This document shows positions 22,360 through 34,058 of a stretch of 64,000 nt of DNA, in pieces; within the stretch, counting starts at the first letter, position 1, and each line of letters begins with the position of its first letter. A program made the translations under genes and the position numbers. The notes below the pieces were generated by a model. The model saw only the letters and a program-made list of their open reading frames with translations, searched no databases and was not told the DNA's origin. Origin of the DNA: Muscardinus avellanarius (taxonomy: Eukaryota; Chordata; Mammalia; Rodentia; Gliridae); NCBI GenBank assembly GCA_963383645.1, contig OY726564.1:110506540-110570539 (forward strand), in the 5' to 3' direction.

Positions 22360-22640
22360 CATAGTAGGGACAGACAGAAGCCAAAAGTGTGACCTCCGTC
22401 CTTAGTGTCCAGCGGGAGAGACAGGTGAGTACACAGGGCACGGTAAGCACCACGGTACTTTGGGTGGGCACTGGGGACAGTGGTGAGAGATGAAGGGCTG
22501 GGAGGAGAGGTGATTGTCAGGGAGTGTTTCCTTCAGGAGGTAACATCTCAGCTGAGCTTTGAAAAGCAAGTAGAAACTGAGCTAGAGGAGGCAAAAGAAT
22601 GTTCAAGACCAAGAGAAACAGCCATTGAGTGGCACTTGTC
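22360..22640 (-). repeat. L2-like ancient LINE fragment
   Basis: TGTTTCCTTCAGGAGGTAAC, CAGCTGAGCTTTGAAAAGC and GAACAGCCATTG-like wording match the antisense L2 3' region. The assignment is by recognition of this order. Confidence 0.5.
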
Positions 22641-23856
22641 AAAACTGAGACACCTGAGCAACAAATAAAGGGGTATTAGATTGTCATCTAAACTATAAAT
22701 ATCCATGAAGCCATAGTGCTATCAATAAGTGATGGGACGAATAGATGGGGGAGAAGAGACAAGGTTTCTGTGCAGAATTCTAAGTGATTGATGGAGATAC
22801 TCCACCCTCAAGGAGATGAAGCCTAACCCCACTCCCTCAGTGTGGGCTGTGAATAATGACTTCCTCCCAAAGAGTACGCTGAGAATAGGGAGAGGAAAGT
22901 AACTCTCCAGTGAAGTACCTTAGCCGAGTGACCAAGGTCAGCACTAAAAGTGATGTCATGTTGATAGCCTATACTGTCGATAAGACTGTAATGGAAATGG
23001 TACTTAAACATTGTGGCCTTTTTCGAAAAATAAACCCATAATTCCAGGCTAAATGAGAAAACCAGGCAAATCCCTCTTGAAGGACATCCTCCTAAAATAC
23101 CTGACCAGCAGTCCCAAACTGTCAATGTCATAAAAATAAAGCCTAAGGAGCTGTCACAGCTGTGAGCAGCCTAAGGAGACGTGACAAAATGCCCTGTGCT
23201 TTCCCGGATGGGATTTTGAAGCAGAAAAGAAACATTATATAATAACAAAGGGGAAATTGTTATATAACATAAAAGTATATAAAGATTGTGTAATAACAGG
23301 ACATCTGAATAAAGTATGGGCTTTAGTTGATATTAATATATCAGTATTGATCCACTAATTCCATAGTAATGTATGGTGTTAAGGGAAATTGAGTGAGAGG
23401 CATAAGGGAGGTCTACAGTCCTTACAGTTTGCCAATAAGTCTAAAAAAGATAAACTTCCAAAATAAGCTTATCAGAAATTTAGAATTTTAAAAACATGCA
23501 GGATAGAACAATGGAAGTTAAGGCTGAAGACTACTACAGAACATCATAGTGGTCTTTTCCATCTGTCAAAGAGACAAAGGATTTGGAATTTAGAGATCGA
23601 CGTTCCATTCTCAACTTCATCGCTAAGTTGTATAGCTTGGTGAGAGGTGGTAAGTCTCTTCACTCCTTATTTATCTCTAAATTGTACTGAGAATGAAATG
23701 GAAATAAAATTTGAAAATATTAATAAATGGGATTTTACTCCACAAAATCTGTAGTCATTCTTGTGATTTAGCCACTCAAATATGAGTGCCTATAAGTTTG
23801 TTATTTTTGCCCCAGGTCCTTACAGCTTCTCTACATGAGGATTAAGAAATCTTTCC
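22641..23856. other. Intergenic sequence, unassigned
   Basis: A possible MIR remnant lies at 23590-23720 (GGTAAGTCTCTTCACTCC). Otherwise nothing is recognised. Confidence 0.45.
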
Positions 23857-24027
23857 GCATGGAGCAGGGCAAGGTGGTGCATGCCTGTAATCCCAGTACT
23901 TGGGAGGCTGAGACAAGATTGAAGGCCAGCCTCAGCAATTTAGCAAGATCCCATTTCAAAAATTAAAAGAAGAGGGGGCAAGGTGTATCTTATAATGCCC
24001 CAGGGTTCTTTTTCCAGACCAGCAACT
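23857..24027 (+). mobile_element. B1-dID SINE with TSD
   Basis: GGCAAGGTGGTGCATGCCTG head and a degraded ID tail. AAATCTTTCC at 23847-23856 and 24028-24037 is an exact 10-bp duplication. Confidence 0.9.
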
Positions 24028-24527
24028 AAATCTTTCCATTGTGTATGGTTTTAATCTATTCTCAACCATCTATGAGTCATGTGTCCCTTATCAGATAAGT
24101 TTTAGAACCAAACTTAAGAGTACCCAAATCCTGAAAGTGATCTTGAGTTGGATAGGAATTCTTGTGAATTCTGAGTTCAAGTTCCCAGACATAACAGCAG
24201 TCCAGGTTAACCAAGCACCGTGTGGAATTCTTGCAGTCTCAAGATGCTTTGATTTCCCTCTATGAACTGACTTTTGTGTTATTGTCAATAACAAAAAAAG
24301 CACATAATGCTTTAATTGTATAGCCAAAATATAAAAATCCACTTTAGTTTTATACAACTAAAAGAATGTTTTATCCCAGAGACAGAAGAGTGAAGGTCAG
24401 TGGAATAGCAGCCTAGTAATTCAGCCCATCCCCTTGGGCACCAGTGGTCCACAATAGATGTGGCCGGTTGGTGAGTCCCTTCGTTCAACAAAAATGGTAG
24501 TGCCTACTATGTGGCAGTCTCTTCTAG

Positions 24528-24690
24528 GCCAGGAGTCAGGAGACCATGTAAAGGGCCAAATGAAAGTAACTTAGGCTTTGGGGCCACAGCAACTTACTGC
24601 CATCGTGGCATGGGGGAGCAGCCCTAGACGAAATGGAAACCAAGGAGCCTGGCTATGTTCCAACAAAATCACTGAAAATTGAATTTCAGT
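24528..24690 (+). mobile_element. hAT-like MER-type DNA transposon fossil
   Basis: GAGACCATGTAAAGGGCC, TTAGGCTTTGGGGCCAC and TATGTTCCAACAAAATC place this with the copies at 16570 and 20585. Confidence 0.5.
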
Positions 24691-26018
24691 GAACTGTCAT
24701 ATGTCACAGAATCTTTTTTTAATTACTTTTCAAACATTTAACAGTATAAAAATCATTTGTCACTCATGCGACATTCCAAAGAAAAAGACCACAACTGTAT
24801 TTGTTAACTCCTGTTTCTAGGCCAATGATGCAGCAGTGCCAGGGGGAAAACAAAGGAAGAAAAATCTGATTTCAGTTGAGCTAGCATTCATTTGTGGGGA
24901 GGCAGAATATTTCTGCAAATGTCATTCTCTTGCCGTAGTGATGTGTCTTCCCTACACCAGGAGGGCCATCTTGGAGGACACACCACCATTAGGTTGTGTT
25001 TCAGGGCAGTTCCCCCCGGGTGTGCCCAGGCACAGAATCCAGGGACTCCTACTGCTGAGGATCAGGAGACAGTAACTCTATCACTTGAGTGGTCTGTGGA
25101 GGTCTGGACAGTGCCAGGCCCGTTAGTGGGCCTCAGAGTTCGGGGTTTGAGAGTATTTTCACTGAATATATTGTAAGATTGGTGCCTGCAGTGGCCTGTG
25201 CAGAGCGTGGAAGCAGAGAATGTCTTGCGCGGCTGGCTTCCCCTCAATTTACTTTCTGGTTCCTTCACCCTGTGCTGTTGTGATTTCCTTTCTGAATAGG
25301 AGAGAAATTTCTCCACCTCCCAGCACTCATATGAAAGCTCAGAACCTGATACTTTATTGGAATCACTGAGTCTCATAAAACATGGTTCCATTTGTAATTC
25401 GGCTAAATTTGAAGGGTTAACTTCTGGGGGAAAGAAAATCAACAACATTTACTTTTCTCCTAAATCAACTCTGTTAAAGATTAGTTCACTTTCCAAATTT
25501 TTGTTTTGTTTTTCACTATTTAAAAACCAAACTGGTCAGTGTTTATACTACAAGGAAGTCTACACAGGCTACACAGGCACTTCCCACGTGTGGCCTGGCC
25601 CAGCAGAGACTGCTCATGAGCTCAGTGAAGGTTCCCTGGAAAAAGGCAGGCTTCTATTCTAAGAACTGGGTTGAGTGCTCTGTGTTATTGTGAAGGTCTC
25701 TGTACAGTTCCAGTAACACATCTCTAGAAAGGCCTCTCTGGCACACCTGGAAATTATCGTCACTCCACGAATACAGGGTAATATTAGCATGTGTGTATTA
25801 GATATTTAATCACTTTCCATTTTTTCCATGATAAGTGAAGTATAAAAGTTGAAAAAAGTAGATCAAAGTTTAGAAGATTAACTGTTCTGAAAGTTTCAAC
25901 AGGTCTATCAAATGGGTTTTGTTTTCCCCCCTGTGCTCTTTGAACATGGCATCTGCCTGTCTGTGTGTGCTGATCTGTCAAAGGCCACAATCACCATGAT
26001 GAGGACCTTGGTTTGGAA
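24691..26018. other. Intergenic sequence, unassigned
   Basis: About 1.3 kb without a recognised repeat. ORFs of up to 128 codons on both strands have no domain I know. Confidence 0.5.
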
Positions 26019-26216
26019 GCCAGGTGTGGTAGTACATGCCTGTAATCTCAGTACTTGGGAGGCTGAGACAGGAGGATCACAGGCTTGAGGAAAGCCTCAG
26101 CAAGTAATGAGACTCTCATCAATCTAGAAAGACCTTGTATCCAAATAAGAAATAAAACAGGCTGGGGGGTGTAACTCAAATGTAAAATGCCTCTGAGTTT
26201 AATCCCCAGTACCATA
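26019..26216 (+). mobile_element. B1-dID SINE
   Basis: GCCAGGTGTGGTAGTACATG head, GGCTGGGGGGTGTAACTC tail, then a purine-rich tail. Confidence 0.93.
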
Positions 26217-26287
26217 AAAGAAAGAAAAAAAGAAAGGAAGGGAGAAAGAAAAGAAGGAAAGAAAGGAGGAAGGAAGAAAGAAAGGAA
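26217..26287 (+). repeat. (GAAA)n/(GGAA)n purine repeat
   Basis: A degenerate A/G run grown from the tail of the preceding SINE. Confidence 0.93.
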
Positions 26288-26835
26288 ACCTGGCTTGGGG
26301 AAATGCCTCAGATGAAATTCTGGCGTGTCTTCCAACCACATGCCCAGTGCGTTCTCTTATTGGAGAGCAGGGTTTGGGGGCTACTGGCTAAACAGCTGCA
26401 TGTCCTCTGCTTGTCCTCCTGGGACAGGTAAAAAGACCAGAGAAGGAAGGGCAGAAGAGGGGACTGGTTGCCAGGGAAACGATATCAATCCCATCCCTGG
26501 AGCCAACAGTGAATGCCAAAGATGCTTTCCAGTGTTGAGTCCCTGGAGGCGTTTTCACTTCCCAGCCTCCCTCTCATCTGGTTGCACTATAACAGGTCTG
26601 TATGACAGAAAAGCAATGTCCCTCCTTCACACCAGCTCTTCCTGGTATGTTAGGGCAGGAGGTCTAGTAATGTTAAATATTTAACTTCATTGTCTGAGAT
26701 CTCAAGGGAACCTTGACATGAGTTTCATCTCTTCTGTGGGCTGAAGCGAAGAGAGAGTAGGGTCAGGAGTTTGGACAGAAATCCAGCTCTCATAACGTCC
26801 GTCTCAGTATATTTTGATAACTAATTCCCTTTGTG
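26288..26835. other. Intergenic sequence, unassigned
   Basis: Nothing recognised. Confidence 0.5.
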
Positions 26836-27023
26836 GACCGGTTGTGGTGGTGCACACCTGTAATCCCAGTCAGTGCTCAGGAGGCTGAGATAGGAGGCTT
26901 GCAGGTTCAAGTCCAGCTTCAGCAACTTAACAAGTCCCTGTTTCAAAAAAAGGGGGGGGGGCTGGGGATATGGCTCAGAGGTAGGATGTCCCTGAGTTCA
27001 GTCCCCAGTATCATTAAAATAAA
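26836..27023 (+). mobile_element. B1-dID SINE
   Basis: GACCGGTTGTGGTGGTGCAC head with a small duplication (CAGTCAGTGCTCAG), and tail GGCTGGGGATATGGCTCAG. Confidence 0.92.
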
Positions 27024-27524
27024 ATGCTCATTGTCAATCAGTCCCCCCTCTAAGGGAAAAGATTAGAAGCGCTTAGCAGCTGGGACAAGATTCTCGAAAG
27101 CGACAAGGAAGCTGGCCTTGGGGGCTGAGTAGGCCAGCAGCGGGAGAAGAAAGAGACTGGAATAATCTCAAGGAAATAAAATTTTGTGGGGCAAGATAGT
27201 CTAGAAAGGTCATTTCATTTTAGAATTTATATCCAATTATCTTAATAGGCTCAGGCCCCAGCACTTTATCTTTCTAAAATTGTTAGAAACTCTTTCAGAA
27301 GAATTACTAGCTTTATTAGTAAAGATATACAAAATCATCCTTATATTATAAAACTCAGATTGAATTCTCAATTCTTGAATCAGTAAACATAACAAAAAAT
27401 CCAAATATGTGCTGATAAATTGTATCAAATACATCTTATTCTTTCCTTTCAAGTAAAATATGTATGTCTGGATTTTATGGTAAAAACAGCAATATTTCTA
27501 CAACATGGGGTGTAACTTATAAAA
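27024..27524. other. Intergenic sequence, unassigned
   Basis: Nothing recognised. Confidence 0.5.
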
Positions 27525-27536
27525 TGTGTAATGTGA

Positions 27537-27886
27537 GGACGGGCGTGGTGGCACACGCTTGTAATCTCAGAATTCAGGAGGCTGAGCCCGGAGGATCGCA
27601 GTTCGCAGACAGCCTCAGCTACTTAGCGAGGCCCTTTGCAACTCAGTGAGATCCTGTTTCAAAAAAATATAAAGACTAGGCCAGGCATGGTGGTGCACGC
27701 TTTTATCCCCACGCTTGGGAGGCTGAGACAGGAGGATTTCAGAGGTTCAAAGCCAGCCTCATCTACTTAGTGACACTCTCAGCAACTTAGTGAAACCCTG
27801 TGTCCAAATAAAATATAAAATAGGTCTGGGAGTGTATCCCAGAGGTAGAAGGCCCCTGGGTTTCATCCTCAGCACCGCAAAAAAAT

Positions 27887-27932
<46 letters not shown>

Positions 27933-28088
27933 CTTGAAGATAGGATGCCCTGGGTTCCATCCCCAATACTGGGAAAAAAAAAAAATTAAAAGGACTAAAA
28001 AATAGAGCTAGGGGTATAGCTCAGAGGTAGAATGCCCCTGGGTTCCACCACAAAACATATAAATAAGTAAATAAATAAATAAATAAAG
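27537..28088 (+). mobile_element. Outer B1-dID SINE split by a nested SINE
   Basis: The head (27537-27675, GCGGACAGCC subfamily) and its ID tail (about 28002-28088) are separated by a second SINE. TGTGTAATGTGA at 27525-27536 and 28089-28100 flanks the whole unit as an exact 12-bp duplication, showing that head and distal tail were one insertion. Confidence 0.9.
27679..27993 (+). mobile_element. Inner B1-dID SINE with duplicated ID tail
   Basis: The complete TTTCCAAATAAA-subfamily copy (GCCAGGCATGGTGGTGCACG to CATCCTCAGCACCGC) is followed by (TG)n at 27889-27930. A second partial ID tail (TAGCTTGAAGATAGGATG) and an A-run come after. Confidence 0.87.
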
Positions 28089-28100
28089 TGTGTAATGTGA

Positions 28101-30010
28101 ATAGCGAAGCCCTGCAGAGGCCTGGGGAGTGGAGGGCTGATCGCAGCCTCAGTGGTCCGGCCTCCACCTAGAACTGTGGAAGCTCTCTCAGAACTGACCG
28201 GCCTGGACCAGAACAGGTGAAACCACCCCGTGGACTTGGGATGCTCTGTCTCGGCTCCCCTGGGGACTACCCTAGCCTCAGTCGGGGTAGAATTCTGGGG
28301 ACAGGCTACTCTCAGGTCCTAGCAACACCTACTCAATTTGGAGATAATTCAGAGAAAGACGAGAGCAAAAGCACCGATGACCAATGGCTGGTTCAGCCTT
28401 TCAGAACTCTCCTGAAGGGAATAAGGCCTGCTTTGGCTGGACCACGAACAGGCGAGGAGGAAGAGAAAACTGCTACAGGATGTCAGAGCACCAGAGGACT
28501 GTAGAAAGAATTCTGAGAATATGGAGACTGCGGAGACCAGACAGAAATGCCCAGCAAGTTGAAACTCGGCCAGGGAAGACTTGACAAATGGCTCAAATGG
28601 AGCCTCAGAGGTGGGGAATGGTGGCCATCTATGTCAGTGACGGGGGCTGCCTCATCTGTCCTGGCCTTTTCTGGTAGATAACGAGTACAGTTTCCTCTCC
28701 AGACTTCCACTTTCCAACTGCCACGGGTAAGAACAGGTGGGTGTTTCAGGTAAGCCCTCTCCTCGCTCCTTTTCCTCGGGGGTCCAGGTACTGATACTAA
28801 ACAACATGGCTCCTTACTTTCTCCTAGTCCTCCTGTAAACCCATTGGGAAAAAGACGTGCTGGGCAAGTGAAAGGCTACGATACTCTGGAGTCCACAGGG
28901 AAAGCTTGAGAGCTGCCCCAGACAGGGCACCCTAGGTTACTGTGGTCCTTCTGGAATAAAAGGGACAGGAGAAGAGCATTAGTTTCTCATGATGCTGGCA
29001 AAACACCCTAAGCTGCAGGGCTCTGGTCCCTGGGAAATAAATAATAATACCGCTTTAATTCGAGATAAAGGACCAATCAAAACAGCTTACAAGAAAGATA
29101 AGCTGTGGTCTGGGTAAAACAATGTCCCATGTTGATAGCTCTATTAGTAGAGATAAAGCTGGCTATGCAAGAATTAGGAAGACAGGATAATTAAAAAGGG
29201 ACATCACCCCTGCAATGTTACCATCCAGTAAAGAAGAAAGGTAAATTTCACACATAGGTTTGTACAAGATGTTAGAGAAATAAACGTGCTTGTTATCCTA
29301 TTAGCTCCTGCAGTCACAAGCTGCACGGAGTCCGATTCTGGTATTATCATCTGCAAAGAGCTTCTCTGCAGTCAACCTCTCTTCTGTATTTTTCCCCTGT
29401 CCCTCTAACGGACGAGTCTAAATTTCTGTTTGCTTTTGCTTATGAAAAGCTCAATATTTGTAGTAAAGGATTCTTTAAGAGTTTCAAGACTCCCCTACTA
29501 TTTTCTCTAGTCATTTGTAGAAAATCTGTCCCATCAGACGCATCTGTGATTATACAGTGTGTATCCCGTGGCCTGCTGGTAGCCTCAGAAACGAAGGAGC
29601 AGCGAGCAACGGCTGCTTTGGCCTGCCTGGGATTCCTCCTTCCCAGGGTCATAAAGCCTCATTGGACAAACTGCAGCATGGACAGGCCCAAGTAAAAGAG
29701 GAGAGCATCTGCTGTGGGCTGGAGGCTCCAAAGGGTGGCACTGTAGGAGCCAGCTGAGTTTGCATATCAAATGGCCCACTCTTTGGGGTGGGGGGATTAG
29801 TAGGGTATTAAGCAGTGCTTCCCAGTTTTGTTATTTTGTGAGTATATTCCCTGTCCCTGCCTTGAGGACTGACCCCAGGCCTGGTGCATGCTCAGAGGCA
29901 AGCTCCCTGCCACTGAGCTCGGGCCCCAGCACTGGCTCCCAGCTTTGGCCAAGTGTGTAAAACCCTTGGCAATCTCTGATAAGCAACTGCGTGGCTCTCC
30001 AGTACGTCAG
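28101..30010. other. Intergenic sequence, possibly ERV-derived
   Basis: Low repeat recognition. An AATAAA at 29279-29284 followed by a C/T-rich stretch could mark an LTR, and a pol relic lies just downstream. I could not define LTR ends. One antisense ID-like tail is at 29862-29935. Confidence 0.35.
29862..29935 (-). mobile_element. ID-like tail (antisense), old
   Basis: CCCCAGGCCTGGTGCATGC, CACTGAGCTCGGGCCCCAGC correspond to the reverse of a rodent ID core. No B1 head is attached. Confidence 0.55.
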
Positions 30011-30200
30011 GTCTGGTCCTGAGACACTGAAGAGGCATTCAATCAACTGAAACTGGCCGTGCCCCCCCCGGCCTTGGGGATTCCAAATTTTGAAAAACCT
30101 TTCACTTATTTTGTCCCGAAAACAAAGGTGCTGCTAGTGGAGTGTTGCTTAAATGCTGGAACTGGGTGATTACACCAGTCGATTATCCTTGGTTCTAAGG
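30011..30200 (+). pseudogene. Gammaretrovirus-like ERV pol relic (RT/RNase H junction)
   Basis: Positions 30032-30115 read in one open frame. The frame carries the AFNQLK motif, then PALG and KPF, in the spacing typical of the end of gamma-type retroviral reverse transcriptase entering the connection/RNase H region. Beyond about 30150 the frame is broken by stops and shifts, and there are no catalytic residues in the part that remains. It is an old degenerate endogenous copy of only about 0.1-0.2 kb. The surrounding 28.1-30.5 kb may hold other unrecognised pieces of the same provirus. Confidence 0.6.
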
Positions 30201-30670
30201 GCCACGGTGCTGGGTACGCGGGGTGCCTGTGACAAGACTGTCCCCATTGCAACCCCCCCACACACACACGTTGGTCATTTGACTTCTCCTGTCTGCACTC
30301 TGGGACAGTGTTGCTACAGTCACCAGACCCAGCGATTGTCAGCGCATCATGAAGCTCTGAGCAAGCACTGCTTTCCCATCCTAATATTGTGCTTAGGAGG
30401 CACACTCTCTTAAACTCCAGCGCCCTCTCAGTACACCCTGAATAAATAGATGATCCCGGTTGTGTAACTAACAATATGCTAGGCTCTGACCTGGTTTATC
30501 AGATGAGCCAAGTCAAAAGCACAGATTTGATCCTGTTCCCTGATGGGGCACATGCCCGGTAAGAACGGCCAACTTGGACTTCCTCTGCTGAGGTGGCTTC
30601 TTGAGGCCTTTGGAGACTTGTGTTTTGTCTGGAATTAAGTGGGTACAAGTAAGGAGTAAATGGAAGCTAC
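30201..30670. other. Intergenic sequence, unassigned
   Basis: This may include further decayed ERV sequence. Nothing definite is seen. Confidence 0.4.
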
Positions 30671-30843
30671 TATCCAGGCATGGCGGCATACTCCTGTAAT
30701 CCCAGTACTTGAGAGGCAGAGATAGGAGGACTGCAGGTTCAAGGACATCTTCAGCAACCTAGCCAGACCCTGTTTCAAAATAAAAATAAAAAGGTCTGCA
30801 GGTGTAGCTTGGAGGTAGTATATACTTGGGTTCAATCCCTAGC

Positions 30844-30886
<43 letters not shown>
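30671..30886 (+). mobile_element. B1-dID SINE with (AC)n tail
   Basis: TATCCAGGCATGGCGGCATA head and GGTCTGCAGGTGTAGCTTGG tail, with (AC)n at 30846-30886. Confidence 0.93.
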
Positions 30887-30889
<3 letters not shown>

Positions 30890-30916
30890 ACTAGACCTGT
30901 AATTCTTGGCTCTGGA

Positions 30917-30978
30917 TTTAGATAGATATTTAGATAGATGGATGAATGACAGACTGACAGAGAGACAGACAGATAGAA
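30917..30978 (+). repeat. (GATA)/(GACA) degenerate tetranucleotide repeat
   Basis: Runs such as TTAGATAGATATTTAGATAG and ACAGAGAGACAGACAGATAG. Confidence 0.7.
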
Positions 30979-31158
30979 AATATGTGTTTGCTATGTCTGT
31001 CAAGCTGTAGAGAAAACAATTTTTTAATAGAGGACTCTTGGACTTCAATGAAAACTAAAAACATCTGCTATCAATTTTATCAACTCCCTGCTCAGATATA
31101 GGGGACCCATTTTGCTAACAGAACAACTATAAAAGCTGCCATTAAAATATTGCTATCT

Positions 31159-31339
31159 TGCCAGGCATGGTGGTGCACGTTTATAATCCCAGCACTTGGG
31201 AGGCTGAGACAGGAGGATCGCCAGCCTCAGCTACTTAGTGAGGCTCTGTTTTCAAATAAATTATAAAATAGGGCTGGGGTGTAGCCCAGAGGTAGAAAGC
31301 CCCTGGGTTCTACCCCCCAGTACCACAAAAATAAATAAA
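31159..31339 (+). mobile_element. B1-dID SINE with TSD
   Basis: TAAAATATTGCTATCT at 31143-31158 and the same sequence with one change at 31340-31355 flank a full-length copy ending in (AAAT)n. Confidence 0.94.
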
Positions 31340-31355
31340 TAAAATATTGCCATCT

Positions 31356-33172
31356 CCAAACTTAAAAGGCCCACTTCCAATACAACAGGAACATTTGATC
31401 ATTGTCAAAAAAAGAAAAAAAATGCTCTGTGAAAGGAGATGAGCAAAATGATTGTAAAAAAAGGCTAAAAGAAGTTTGACTAAGCCATGGGATGCCTAAC
31501 AAATGAATTTCTATGCCACAGTCCCCATCTGCGTGGTTGGGATTGTGCCCCTGACAAAATTACCTGGATAAAGAAGGATTTCAAAGACCCTAAACTCTAA
31601 TTATGCCTACTGAAATAGTAAAATTATTTTTTAAAAAATGACACCAGAGATGTGCTATTTGTCAGCAGCATTCTTTGCAGGCTGCTTCTAAGGCAAGGCC
31701 AGGACATTCCTCCCCAAAATCAAGTGCCAGGAACCTGCTGTCATTTTATTTCACAGAAAAGAGTGAATCCAGCAGGTAAGAGACTCAGCTGCGCGTGGCG
31801 CTCATGGTGTTTGGAGGCAGGAAGGCTTTGCCTCTGAGGAAAGGTGCTGGGACTCTGGGAAAGTCTGTCCTCTAGGAGGGAGTTAGATTAGAGCTGAGCA
31901 GATCAGGCGAAGGCAGCGGGCAGGGGACCCAGCAGCCCTCAGGAGGAGAGGACCTGCCAGCGCAATTGACATTAGTCCCCTCTCCTTAGAATAACCAGTA
32001 GGTTGTTCTGAATCAGAGGAAATCATTTTATTTCTATTGTCTGGGAATTATGCAGACGTTTGCAGATTCCTCAAAGCCTCAGCCTTCTGGACAATTAGAG
32101 CAATCGACTCAACTCAATAAATAAGGAAACAAATAAATATGAATGAAAACAAAATTAGCACGAGCACTGTAAGCAAACAGGACTGTTTGTTAATGCCTGG
32201 CAGGCCTGTGCATCTTGGGTCTGAGGCCGTAGCCTGTGCCCGATTTAACCGAACCCTCTCGCAATTTTGTTCAGCACTTAAAAGGCTTCTCTCTTCCCCC
32301 AGGAACCCGAGTCTCCAACTCATACATCACACAGATCGGGAAGGGCCTGCCTACGAGAGGAAGTTGGCCACACCTGCAAATGGGCGGCTTCGTCCACTTA
32401 AAAGCATTCCGGAGGAAAGATGGCCGCCTCCGTGCTGCGAGGGGCCCTTTCAAGTCCTGCTGGTGACCACCGCTCAGCTTGCAGAGTGAAAGACAAACCC
32501 GGGAAGTGGCGATTCCCGTGTGAAGCCAGCGCGGCGGGGGCCTGGACCGCGGTCCCCACAAAGGGCCTGCAACTGAGGTTTCTACAGTCACTGACATTGA
32601 ACTCCACTGGGAAGGAGCACTCTGTAAGCCGCCCGGCTGTTCCCCTAGGCCACGTGGCCGTCCTAAAACAGCAGCTGAGTTCAATTATCACGAGGACGGT
32701 CGCATGTACTAAAGAAAAGCAACCCCTCACTTTTTTCTCCGCATCCACAGGGATGTCCCCATGGCCACGCGTTTCTGGTCAGCTCTAAACTGTGCTGCCA
32801 GCCCCGGCACACTCAGACTTACAAGTCCAATGGGCTGACGTTAGCAGAGGACTTTTTGATAATAACAAAGTAAAATTAATGAATGTGCCTCTAAGAGCTC
32901 CAGCTCTAAAGGTGCCACAAAGCGTTAACCTGTCTGATTGGAAGGGTGACGGAGAGGAGGAAGGTTTTTAACTAATAATAGAGAGAAACTGCAAAAGACA
33001 GCTCTGGTGACACTAGATTAACTTTGTACCCCGGAGCCTGCTCTTCAGAGGGGAAGGCCTAGGGCTTGCATAATATTTACTGACCTCACCTACACACAGC
33101 CAGCACTGTGCTGAATCCTGTACATGTATTATAGGTATTCTATATTGTCAGGTAAAAAGCCCTGTGAATCAT
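31356..33172. other. Single-copy-looking intergenic block
   Basis: About 1.8 kb without recognised repeats, with CpGs between 32210 and 32780. It includes a FOX-like palindrome at 32174-32189 and an AAGATGGCCGCC string near 32417. ORFs of up to 137 codons overlap on both strands and look like chance. Confidence 0.5.
32174..32189. promoter_or_regulatory. FOX-type inverted repeat
   Basis: CAAACAG at 32174-32180 and CTGTTTG at 32183-32189 form a perfect inverted repeat around GA, extended by TTAA. It resembles paired forkhead sites. Function is inferred only. Confidence 0.35.
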
Positions 33173-33198
33173 CTCCTCCTCCTCCTCCTCCTCCTCCT
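33173..33198 (+). repeat. (CTC)n microsatellite
   Basis: A short trinucleotide run at the tail end of the adjacent antisense SINE. Confidence 0.93.
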
Positions 33199-33200
33199 TC

Positions 33201-33387
33201 TTGGCGGAACTGCAAAATAAACACAAAGGCATTCTACCTCCAAGCTACACTCCAAGCCTTATTTTTTATTCTTTATTCTCACCAAATTGCAGGGGGCCTA
33301 AGTAGCTGAGGCTGGCCGCTAACCTGCGATCCCCCTGTCTCAGCCTCTCAAGTACTGGATTGCAAGCGTGCGCCACCACGCCTGGCT
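33201..33387 (-). mobile_element. B1-dID SINE
   Basis: CATTCTACCTCCAAGCTACAC tail region and head ending GCGTGCGCCACCACGCCTGG. Confidence 0.9.
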
Positions 33388-33617
33388 CACCTGTGGTTAT
33401 TCTAAGGAGAGGCTAAATCAGCTTGACCCCTGAGTCCAAATTCATAACATTACTGCACTGCCCAGCGACTCTAAGAATTTCTCCAAACAGGACTGTCCAG
33501 AAGGGAGTTCAGAGCCCTCCAGGTCTCACTTCCCACATGGGATCCAGCTAAGTCTGGTTAAATCAACTCAAGCCTGTGGGACCAGCAGTTCCCTCCTACC
33601 TGCCCCAGTACTTTGAC

Positions 33618-33680
33618 ATCTCCAATCCCAGTATGTGGAAGGCTGCAGGTTTGAGGCTAGCCTCTGTATCTTGGATACTT
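33618..33680 (+). mobile_element. B1 head fragment
   Basis: ATCTCCAATCCCAGTATG to GGTTTGAGGCTAGCCTCTG. Confidence 0.65.
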
Positions 33681-33811
33681 TGTAAATAGAGACTTTTGTG
33701 AATTTCTCACCACACCAAACAAAACAGGACACTCCAGGTTCTACTTTCAGAAGCATTCAAAAACTCTCAGCCCTTCCTAGGACTGAACCAGAGATTATGA
33801 GTCACAGTATG

Positions 33812-33815
<4 letters not shown>

Positions 33816-33888
<73 letters not shown>
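33816..33888 (+). repeat. (TG)n then (AG)n compound microsatellite
   Basis: TG run at 33816-33846, a TATA spacer, then AG run to 33888. Purine/pyrimidine alternation switches to a homopurine tract. Confidence 0.96.
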
Positions 33889-33891
<3 letters not shown>

Positions 33892-33892
<1 letters not shown>

Positions 33893-34058
33893 AACAATGG
33901 GGATAAAACCCAAGGGGCCCTCCACCTCTGAGCTACACCCTCAGACTTATTTTTTATTTTGAAACAGGGTCTCACTAAATTGCTGAGGCTGGCCTCGAAA
34001 CTGCAATCTTCCGGCCTCAGCCTCCCCAGTTCTGGGCATCTCAGAGCACATCCTGGCT
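33892..34058 (-). mobile_element. B1-dID SINE
   Basis: Antisense tail CTCTGAGCTACACCCTCAG, linker TATTTTGAAACAGGGTCTC and a head truncated near CATCCTGGCTTA. Confidence 0.9.

Noticed and set aside
32420..32788. ORF beginning MAASVLRGAL, resembling a mitochondrial presequence
   Set aside because: Only the first few residues look presequence-like. The rest matches nothing I know, and open frames overlap it on both strands.
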